Shown piece after piece: positions 57,849 through 64,000 of a stretch of 64,000 bases of DNA. Origin of the DNA: Pseudonocardia endophytica (GTDB lineage Bacteria; Actinomycetota; Actinomycetes; Mycobacteriales; Pseudonocardiaceae); assembly GCF_004339565.1 (NCBI RefSeq), contig NZ_SMFZ01000001.1, forward strand, positions 1,860,001 through 1,924,000, given 5' to 3'. A program made the position numbers and the translations under genes. The notes under the pieces are model-generated. The model was not told where the DNA came from and ran no database searches. It saw nothing but the letters and a program-made list of their open reading frames with translations. How positions within the stretch are numbered: the stretch's first letter is position 1; each line of letters starts with the position of its first letter.

Positions 57849-59045
57849 TCACTCACCGAGCGGCCGGAAGCAGCCCTCGCGGTCCTGGGGCACGAACACC
57901 CCGCCGATCAGCGTCATCGCCAGCGTCGGGTCCTGGAAGCGCTCGTAGGACTCGGCGATCCGCGGCGTCACCGACCAGTCGATGTCGTCGTAGCAGCCGG
58001 CCAGCCGGGCCCACGCCTTCGTCTTCCACGCGTACATCTGGGTCGCGTAGAGGTTGCGCTCCTCCGGGTCGGTCTCGGCGAGGCGCTGGTAGAGCGCGCG
58101 GTGTGCCTTGCGGATCGCCTTCTCCGCCTCGGCGACCTCGGCCAGCTCCAGCGGGCGCAGCGTGGTGCCGTCGGTGCAGAACACGCGGGTGGAGATGATG
58201 TCGCCCTGGTAGTCGCTCGGCGTGAACCAGGCCGTGCCCCACACGTTGTTGTCCATCTTGACCGAGTTCGGCAGCTGGTGGGCGATCACGAAGTGGTGGT
58301 ACGGCAGCGTCTCGCGGATGCCGTCCACCCACGGGAAGTCGCCGTCGCCGTCGAGGCACGTCTCGCGCAGCGCGAGGAACGTGCCGTCGCCGAGGTCGTA
58401 CGGGCCGGTGTCGCAGACGGCCGTGCGCGCGTCGCAGTTCTCCAGGAACGCGTAGCCGGTCAGCCGGGCACCGAACTTGCGGATCGCCGCCTTCGTCGCG
58501 TCGTCGGCCGGGACCATCGCGCCGCGGATCTCGGCCATCAGCTCGTCGCCGACGACATGGCTGGAGTTGTGCGGCTCGGCGTCCATGTTGAACAGCACGC
58601 CGTCGGTGCGCATGGCGATCGTCGCCTCGCGCCAGAACCTCATGACCTCGAGCTGGTCGGCCAGCCCGTCGGCCAGCGTGTTCTCGCCGAGGTCGACGAA
58701 CAGCTCGCGGCCGGTCAGGTAGTGCAGCGGCATCGCGGCCAGGTTGATGAAGCTGCGCTTGTTGCCGATCGGCAGGTCGCGTGCGACGAGCTCGGCGGGC
58801 GTCGCGTGCCTGCGGATCTCCCGCAGGCGCTCCGGCACCCGCAGGTAGTCCTCCATCATCGACATCAGGATGTAGGTGTTCATGCCGAACAGCTCGGACT
58901 CGAACACCGTCCGGGCCTGCAGCTCGGAGCTGTAGGCCGCACCGGCCTTGAGCACGAGCCAGTTCCACTCCTCGAGCGACGGCTCGTAGGACGGGTCGGT
59001 GTAGAGCGCGGTCAGGTTCTTCGGGGTGCTGATGCTCGTGGTCAC
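57849..59045 (-). CDS. Large partner protein of a phosphohistidine module (paralog 3, split)
   Basis: A 398-aa protein from GTG 59045, overlapping the upstream phosphohistidine gene stop (GTGA). It shares SELFGMNTYILMSMMEDYLR, LHYLTGRELFVDLGENTLAD, YAFLENCDARTAVCDTGPYD, and FPWVDGIRETLPYHHFVIAH with the other two partner modules. The C-(D/E)-x-R...(S/T)GPY core is invariant. It is followed by the fused module gene. No known family name. I infer acceptor binding or scaffolding for the His76 phosphodomain encoded just upstream. Confidence 0.6.
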   Translation of the reverse strand: MTTSISTPKNLTALYTDPSYEPSLEEWNWLVLKAGAAYSSELQARTVFESELFGMNTYILMSMMEDYLRVPERLREIRRHATPAELVARDLPIGNKRSFINLAAMPLHYLTGRELFVDLGENTLADGLADQLEVMRFWREATIAMRTDGVLFNMDAEPHNSSHVVGDELMAEIRGAMVPADDATKAAIRKFGARLTGYAFLENCDARTAVCDTGPYDLGDGTFLALRETCLDGDGDFPWVDGIRETLPYHHFVIAHQLPNSVKMDNNVWGTAWFTPSDYQGDIISTRVFCTDGTTLRPLELAEVAEAEKAIRKAHRALYQRLAETDPEERNLYATQMYAWKTKAWARLAGCYDDIDWSVTPRIAESYERFQDPTLAMTLIGGVFVPQDREGCFRPLGE

Positions 59046-59416
59046 GCCGACACCCCCGCCGCCACGGAGATCCGCGCCGTCTCAGCGTCGGACAGGTCGA
59101 GGACGACGGTGTCCCCGTCGGAGATCTCGCCGGTCAGCTGCGCCGCGAGCACGCACGGCACGTCGGCCTCACGGGACAGGATCGCCAGGTGCGACTCCCG
59201 GCTGCCGGCCGTGCACACGATCCCGGCCAGGTCCGGCAGGATCGGCGACAGGAACGTCATGCCGCCCTTGTTCACGAACGCGACCGTCGTCTCCAGGTCG
59301 TCGTCGTCGATCGAGAGGACGTCGGAGGTGTCGTTGAACCACCGCGCCACGCCACGTACCTCTGCGTTCGTGAACAGGTTCGTTCCGGTGCCGACCTCGT
59401 TCAGATCTGCGCTCAT
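59042..59416 (-). CDS. Minimal phosphohistidine-domain protein
   Basis: A 124-aa protein consisting almost only of the phosphohistidine domain: TTVAFVNKGGMTFLSPILPD, LAGIVCTAGSRESHLAILSR with His76, and EADVPCVLAAQLTGEISDGD. It starts at ATG 59416 without a strong ribosome site. It is the first gene of the operon running to 55040, about 80 bp from the shared 31-bp operator. It could be phosphorylated by the dikinase-like protein at 46316-48073, because no second ATP-grasp protein is encoded nearby. Confidence 0.75.
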   Translation of the reverse strand: MSADLNEVGTGTNLFTNAEVRGVARWFNDTSDVLSIDDDDLETTVAFVNKGGMTFLSPILPDLAGIVCTAGSRESHLAILSREADVPCVLAAQLTGEISDGDTVVLDLSDAETARISVAAGVSA

Positions 59417-59493
59417 CGTTGAGGGGTCCCTTCCGTCCGCGGGCGAGTGCCGCCCGGGCTGTGCGCTGGTCGGAAGGTAGGAGCGGGCGCGGG

Positions 59494-59524
59494 GTGTGAC
59501 CCAGTGCACGTAGGGGGACAGTCC
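59494..59524. promoter_or_regulatory. 31-bp operator-like sequence shared with 52633-52663
   Basis: 28 of 31 positions equal those at 52633-52663. The inverted repeat is weaker here (GTGCAC-GTAG-GGGGAC). It lies about 78-108 bp upstream of the phosphohistidine gene at 59416. The spacing to a first operon gene is similar in both places. In this copy the sequence cannot be coding for long, because a TAG follows the GTG after five codons. Confidence 0.6.
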
Positions 59525-59537
59525 GGCGCCGGGCCGG

Positions 59538-62138
59538 TCAGGCCCGCCTGCTCGACCAGGCGGCGAGCTGCGACCGGCGGGCGAAGCCGAACTTGGCGAT
59601 CGCACGGCTGACGTGCCCCTCGACCGTGCGCGGCGACAGCACCAGCCGCGAGGCGATCTGCCGGTTCGTCAGGCCGTCGGACACCAGCCGGGCGATCTCG
59701 CGTTCCCGCGCCGTCAGCACCTCGCCCTCGTCGGGGATCCCGACGGGCACCGACCGGTCCCCGGCGAGTGCGACGACGTCGGCGCCGCCGAGCGTGCCGC
59801 CGTACCGGTGCGCGGCGTCGAACCGGAGCCGGCCGAGGTGGCTCAGTGCCCGCTCGTGGAAGTCCCGGCGCCTGCTCTGCCAGTCGTGCGAGCCGTAGAG
59901 CTGCCTGCCGAACGACGTCCACCGCGCCGACGCCGCACCGAGGAGGACGGCGGCACGTTCGTGGTCGCCGTCGGCGGCCGCCGTCCAGGCCGCCAGGTCG
60001 AGCGCGAGCGACAGGCCGATCGCGTCGTCGAACACCGCGGCGGGCGCCAGCCCCTCCGCCGAGAACCGGCGGGCGTCGTCGGTCCTGCCCTCGAGCAGCG
60101 CGACGAAACCGAGCCCGTCGACGGCGTAGCCGCGGAACCACCGGTCGCCGCGTGCCGCGCACTGCTCCGCCGTCGTGGCCAGGCGGGCGGCGGCCCGGTC
60201 CAGCGCGCCGCGGGAGATCGCCAGCAGCCCGTCGTGCACCTCGAGGGCGACGAGCAGTCCGGCGCCGTCGGGCAGCAGGTCCCGGTAGCGGCGCTCCGCG
60301 TCGGAGAACTGCGCGGCGGCGCGGGCGAACTCGTCGGAGAGGAACGCGGCGAGCCCGGCCATGTGCACGGCGGTCGCCTCGCCGAGCGGGTCGGCGATCT
60401 CCCGGGAGATCGCGCCGCTGTCCCCCGCCATCGACGCGGCCGCCTCCCGGTCACCCTGGAGCGACGCGAGCAGCGAGCACACGGCGAGCGCCCGCGCCCG
60501 CTCGGCGGTCCGACCGGTGCCCGTCGCCAGCGCCAGGTCCAGCCAGTGACGGTGCTCGGCGATCGACAGGCCGGCCACCCACAGGAAGAACGACCCGCCC
60601 GCCAGCGCGACGGCGGACGAACTCCCGTCCGGTTCCCGCAGGCCGAGATCCAGCGCGGCACGCAGGTCGGCGCGCTCTGCGCGCATCCGGCGAGACCACA
60701 CCTGTTGGTCCGGACCGCACCACTGACGGTCGAGCGTGCGCACGAGACGCAGCTGCCGGTCGCGGTGCCGCCGCCGCAGGCCCCTGGCGAGAGTGGGGTC
60801 GAGCCGGTCGTGGCCGTAGCCGCGGATCGTCGCCGGCAGCGTGAACCGGACGCCGTCGCCGTCGTCGTGGCGGACCAGCAGGGACTTGGCGGCCAGTCCG
60901 GACAGACCGTCGACCGCGTCGCCGGAACCGAGCCCGTCGTGTGCGCAGACGTCGTCGAACCCGTCGAGGTCGAAGGGGCCGGTGAACACGCTCGACCGGA
61001 CCCACACCTCGCGCTCGGCCGCGGTGCACAGCTCGAAGCTCCACGAGATCGTCGCCTCGAGCGTCCGGTGCCGGGCGGGCCCCGCGCGGTCGCCACCGGT
61101 GAGCACGGCGAACCGGTCCGGGAGCCGGTCACGCAGCTGCCGCAGCGACAGGACGGTCAGACGGACGGCGGCCAGCTCGAGGGCCAGCGGGACGCCGTCG
61201 AGCTCCCGGCAGATCGCGACGACGTCGGCGACGTTGCGCTCCTCGACGGCGAACCCGGGTACGACGGCGGCGGCCCGCTCGGCGAACAGCGCCACCGACG
61301 GAAACGCCACGGCGGTATCCACATCGGACTCGTCCGGGTCGCCTTCCGCCGGGAACGCCAGCGGCGCGATCCCGACGACGTGCTCCCCGCCGACGCCGAG
61401 CGCCTGCCGGCTGGTGAGCAGCACCGTCACGTCGCGGGTGCCGGCGAGCACGGCTCCGACGAGCGCGGCGACGGCGTCGACGAGGTGCTCGCAGCTGTCC
61501 AGCACCAGCAGCATCCGACTGCCCCGCAGATGCCGGACGACAAGCGCCTCCCCGTCGGTGCGCGCGTCGCCGGGCACGCCCAGCCCGTCGAGCACGGCCC
61601 GCGGCAGCAGGCCGGGGTCGCGCAGCGCCGCCAGCTCCACCACGCGCACGCCGTCCGGGAAGCGCCCGATCACGGCCCGGACCGCGTGTAGCGCCAGCCG
61701 CGTCTTGCCGACCCCGCCCGGCCCGACGAGCGTGACGAGCCGGTCGTCGAGCGCCCGCCGGACGGTGGCGACCTCCTGCTCGCGGCCGACGAACGTGGTC
61801 AGCGACGACGGCAGCCCGTCACCGGAGGTGGAGGGCGCCGGCAGCACACGACGCGCGGCGCGGACCCGGTCGCGCAGCGCCGACGCCGACCTCCGCCATC
61901 CGATCCGCCTGCCGATCTCGGCGGCACCGAGGCCGGGTTCGACGGCGAGCAGCTCGGCGATCGCGACCCCGTCGGCGTCCGGGACCGGTGCCGGGCGCGG
62001 TCGCGAACCGGGCGGAACGTCCGAGGCCAGCGCGCGCCGCACCGTGTTGCGGGACAGCCCGGTGTCACGGGCGATCGCCTTGATCGCCTCCCCGGACGCG
62101 TGCCTGCGACGGACGTCCCGCCACTGCTCGTCGCGCAT
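59538..62138 (-). CDS. Large ATP-binding LuxR regulator with an extra N-terminal HTH
   Basis: An 866-aa regulator from ATG 62138. Residues 1-45 form a transposase-like HTH (WRDVRRRHASGEAIKAIARD, TGLSRNTVRRALAS), followed by a second helical element to ~90. An AAA/NB-ARC-type ATPase follows: VTLVGPGGVGKTRLALHAVR (Walker A), MLLVLDSCEHLVDAVAAL (Walker B), VTVLLTSRQALGVGGEHV. The middle is a helical repeat region of TPR type. The C-terminal LuxR HTH is LTAREREIARLVSDGLTNRQ then IASRLVLSPRTVEGHVSRA. Its stop codon lies 14 bp beyond the shared operator at 59494-59524. It likely regulates the phosphohistidine operon or the divergent flavin monooxygenase. Confidence 0.87.
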   Translation of the reverse strand: MRDEQWRDVRRRHASGEAIKAIARDTGLSRNTVRRALASDVPPGSRPRPAPVPDADGVAIAELLAVEPGLGAAEIGRRIGWRRSASALRDRVRAARRVLPAPSTSGDGLPSSLTTFVGREQEVATVRRALDDRLVTLVGPGGVGKTRLALHAVRAVIGRFPDGVRVVELAALRDPGLLPRAVLDGLGVPGDARTDGEALVVRHLRGSRMLLVLDSCEHLVDAVAALVGAVLAGTRDVTVLLTSRQALGVGGEHVVGIAPLAFPAEGDPDESDVDTAVAFPSVALFAERAAAVVPGFAVEERNVADVVAICRELDGVPLALELAAVRLTVLSLRQLRDRLPDRFAVLTGGDRAGPARHRTLEATISWSFELCTAAEREVWVRSSVFTGPFDLDGFDDVCAHDGLGSGDAVDGLSGLAAKSLLVRHDDGDGVRFTLPATIRGYGHDRLDPTLARGLRRRHRDRQLRLVRTLDRQWCGPDQQVWSRRMRAERADLRAALDLGLREPDGSSSAVALAGGSFFLWVAGLSIAEHRHWLDLALATGTGRTAERARALAVCSLLASLQGDREAAASMAGDSGAISREIADPLGEATAVHMAGLAAFLSDEFARAAAQFSDAERRYRDLLPDGAGLLVALEVHDGLLAISRGALDRAAARLATTAEQCAARGDRWFRGYAVDGLGFVALLEGRTDDARRFSAEGLAPAAVFDDAIGLSLALDLAAWTAAADGDHERAAVLLGAASARWTSFGRQLYGSHDWQSRRRDFHERALSHLGRLRFDAAHRYGGTLGGADVVALAGDRSVPVGIPDEGEVLTAREREIARLVSDGLTNRQIASRLVLSPRTVEGHVSRAIAKFGFARRSQLAAWSSRRA

Positions 62139-62444
62139 GCGCACCGTCCCCGCCCGCCGTCCCCGGTGACGGCGCCGCGCACCCAGACTGGCACGCCGGT
62201 GCGGGGGTCCGCTGCCGCCGTCGGTGGCCCGGCGGCGACGGCGGGCGATGGACCCCCCGCCGGCCCCGACCCGGACAGAACAGCGTCGTCGCAGGTCGGG
62301 GGGCCGCATTACGGCGATCTGTGGCCCCGGTCACCCGACTTGCCCGGGTAGGCGTTTCCACGCTCACCACGCCCCGCACGGCTCGGACACGGTGGAGGAG
62401 ACCCGGCACGCGCCGGTGCACCACCGACGACAGGGAGGTTCGAG
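62139..62444. other. 306-bp divergent intergenic region
   Basis: It separates the large LuxR regulator and the luciferase-like monooxygenase. It is very GC rich with short inverted GGCGGC/GCCGCC stretches. I see no firm promoter, operator or ORF, except a GGGAGG ribosome site at 62433-62438 serving the GTG at 62445. Confidence 0.4.
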
Positions 62445-63590
62445 GTGGAGTTCGGATTCCTGACCCAGGGCTGGCTGCCCGAGTCCATCCGCGCAGGCGA
62501 CCCGGACGCCGAGCACCGCGCGCTGATGGACGACCTGGAGGTCTGCCTGGCCGCGGAACGCGCCGGGTTCAAGTACATCTGGATCTCCGAGCACCACTTC
62601 CTGGACGAGTACTCGCACATCTCGTCGAACGACGTGTTCCTCGGCGCGCTGGCCGGCCTCACGTCCACCGCGCACATCGGCTCCGGGATCTTCAACCCGC
62701 TGCCCAAGGTGCACCATCCGGCCGCGCTGGCCGAGCGCGTCGCGATGCTCGACCACCTCACCGAGGGCCGGTTCGAGTTCGGCGTCGGACGCGGAGCCGG
62801 CAGCCACGAGGTGCGCGCGTTCCAGACCGACATCGACGACGTCTCGGAGACGAAGAAGATCTTCGAGGACGTCGTCCCGCAGTTCAAGCACATGTGGCTG
62901 AACGAGGAGTACCCCGGCTACTCCTCGCGGTACTGGAACATGCCGCCGCGCAAGGTGCTGCCGAAGCCGTACGGGCCGTTGCACCCGGCGATCTGGTACG
63001 CGGCGGGCAACATGACCAGCTTCGAGATGTGCGGCCGTCGCGGCATGGGCGCGCTCGGGTTCTCGCTCGACGAGCTCCCGCGCACCGAGGAGGCCATCAA
63101 GATCTACAAGGACGCCGTCGCGAAGTGCGACGACCCGATCGGCGCCTGGGTGAACGACAACCTGATCGTCGCGAACGGGTTCAACTCGATCGCCGAGGAC
63201 CGCGAGACCGCGCGGCGCGACTTCCTGGCGCCGGGCGGGAACAACTACCAGATGAGCCAGGTCTTCCGGTACCACGACACGTTCCCGCGCCCGGAGGGCT
63301 TCCCGCAGTGGCCCGAGGTCATGCCGGACCTGACCGAGGAGGCACTGGACGCGTTCCTCGGGCTCGGCGCCGCGATCGTCGGCGACCCGGACGACGTCGT
63401 CGCGCAGGTCGCGCGCTGGGAGGCCACCGGTGCCGACCAGTTCCTCATGCTGCGCGGCGTCAAGACGAAGGAGCAGACCCTGCGGATGATCAAGCTGATG
63501 GGCGAGCACGTGATCCCGAAGTTCGACAAGGAGCCGGGTCACCGCACGACGAAGCTGCGCGCCGAGGCCGCGGGCAGGGTCGGGGTCTGA
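62445..63590 (+). CDS. LLM-class (luciferase-like) flavin-dependent oxidoreductase
   Basis: A 381-aa TIM-barrel F(MN)- or F420-type monooxygenase starting at GTG 62445. It has the bacterial luciferase alpha-like order AAERAGFKYIWISEHHFLDE, STAHIGSGIFNPLPKVHHPA, LAERVAMLDHLTEGRFEFGV, GRGAGSHEVRAFQ, and a C-terminal VVAQVARWEATGADQFLML. The EHHF and PxxHP positions are flavin-site residues in the family. Hydroxylation or Baeyer-Villiger-type attack on a carbonyl or aromatic compound is typical, so it may feed the neighbouring catabolic system. An SDR gene follows after 4 bp. Confidence 0.87.
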   Translation: MEFGFLTQGWLPESIRAGDPDAEHRALMDDLEVCLAAERAGFKYIWISEHHFLDEYSHISSNDVFLGALAGLTSTAHIGSGIFNPLPKVHHPAALAERVAMLDHLTEGRFEFGVGRGAGSHEVRAFQTDIDDVSETKKIFEDVVPQFKHMWLNEEYPGYSSRYWNMPPRKVLPKPYGPLHPAIWYAAGNMTSFEMCGRRGMGALGFSLDELPRTEEAIKIYKDAVAKCDDPIGAWVNDNLIVANGFNSIAEDRETARRDFLAPGGNNYQMSQVFRYHDTFPRPEGFPQWPEVMPDLTEEALDAFLGLGAAIVGDPDDVVAQVARWEATGADQFLMLRGVKTKEQTLRMIKLMGEHVIPKFDKEPGHRTTKLRAEAAGRVGV

Positions 63591-63594
63591 TCGG

Positions 63595-64000
63595 ATGGGA
63601 TACGACCTCAGCGGCAAGGTCGCGCTCGTCACCGGCGCGGCGCGCGGTCAGGGACGGTCGCACGCGATCCGGCTCGCCGAGGACGGTGCGGACGTCATCG
63701 CCGTCGACCTCTGCGACCAGGTCCCGACGACCGACTACCGCGGCTCCACGCCCGACGACCTCGCCGAGACCGCCGCCGAGGTGGAGAAGCTGGACCGCCG
63801 CATCGTCACCCACCGGGCCGACGTGCGGGACCTGTCCGCGCTGCAGGCGGCCGTCGACGACGGCGTCGCGCAGCTCGGGCGGCTCGACATCGTGGTGGCC
63901 AACGCGGGGATCTTCTCCAGCGCGCCGATCCACGAGCTCACCGAGCAGCAGTGGGACGACATGATCGGCATCAACCTCACCGGGGTGTGGAAGACCGTGC
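63595..64000 (+). CDS. Mycofactocin-type SDR oxidoreductase, partial (C-terminus outside window)
   Basis: My translation from ATG 63595 stays open to the window end (135 residues). It has the SDR cofactor motif KVALVTGAARGQGRSHAIRL, where GQGRSHA is characteristic of the mycofactocin-coupled SDR group. Then comes an acidic NAD-selecting VIAVDLCDQV, and LDIVVANAGIFSS (NAG motif). It starts 4 bp after the monooxygenase stop, so they are co-transcribed. It would oxidise an alcohol to a ketone or the reverse, with the bound NADH reoxidised through mycofactocin. The catalytic Ser/Tyr/Lys lie beyond the window. Confidence 0.85.
   Translation, partial: MGYDLSGKVALVTGAARGQGRSHAIRLAEDGADVIAVDLCDQVPTTDYRGSTPDDLAETAAEVEKLDRRIVTHRADVRDLSALQAAVDDGVAQLGRLDIVVANAGIFSSAPIHELTEQQWDDMIGINLTGVWKTV

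Overview
This 64 kb window is very GC-rich DNA with many GTG starts, four-base start/stop overlaps (ATGA, GTGA) and typical actinobacterial families: PucR, KstR2-like TetR, a SigJ-type ECF factor, an NDMA-dependent alcohol dehydrogenase and a mycofactocin-type SDR. It looks like the chromosome of a metabolically versatile actinomycete of the Pseudonocardiaceae type. The genus is my inference from gene content and style. No rRNA, tRNA, phage or intact transposase was seen.

Layout. (1) 1-4.6 kb: a small catabolic locus (HpaI-type aldolase, bicupin, DUF6282-like amidohydrolase) divergent from an IclR regulator and an MHS-type MFS transporter, with a cluster of inverted-repeat operators between them. 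(2) 4.7-10.6 kb: an acyl-CoA degradation regulon made of two operons (DUF35 + thiolase-fold protein + TetR; acyl-CoA synthetase + enoyl-CoA hydratase + alcohol dehydrogenase). Both carry the same operator, and the thiolase-fold protein lacks the nucleophilic Cys, like Ltp2 retro-aldolases. (3) 10.7-15.5 kb: phosphofructokinase, a SigJ/AhpD-like divergent pair, a chaplin-like secreted protein and an aldo/keto reductase. (4) 15.5-41.1 kb: an almost complete purine-to-glycerate pathway. It runs from xanthine dehydrogenase (three subunits), an 8-oxoguanine-deaminase-like amidohydrolase and PucR through urate permeases, uricase, HIU hydrolase, OHCU decarboxylase (one stand-alone, one fused to a permease), allantoinase, a racemase, allantoin permease and allantoicase to hydroxypyruvate isomerase, tartronate semialdehyde reductase, glyoxylate carboligase and glycerate kinase. 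A YidC paralog is embedded. An IclR regulator probably controls the allantoin part through TTCCGC-N3-GCGGAA sites.

(5) 41.2-64 kb: the most unusual part. A minus-strand operon (52.5 to 41.2 kb) encodes a phosphohistidine-domain protein, a large partner protein, an AMP-forming acyl-CoA ligase, a ~200-aa partner, a pyruvate-phosphate-dikinase-like protein lacking the PEP/pyruvate barrel, biotin carrier, biotin carboxylase, a PYC-type carboxyltransferase, a DUF35 protein and a thiolase. A second operon (59.4 to 55.0 kb) carries two more phosphohistidine/partner modules, one split and one fused, plus an AttH/CrtC-like protein. Two LuxR-family regulators flank these operons, and a shared 31-bp sequence lies upstream of both. 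I infer a phenylphosphate-synthase-like phosphotransfer system coupled to a biotin-dependent carboxylase, ligase and thiolase, perhaps activating a ketone or phenol by enol phosphorylation and carboxylation. The chemistry is a hypothesis.

Two families of ~65-bp palindromic elements with shared ATGATCGGC/GCCGATCAT ends are scattered through the window. One copy lies in frame inside the biotin carrier gene. A 55-bp perfect palindrome and a 16-bp-period repeat array fill the 29.1-29.9 kb gap.
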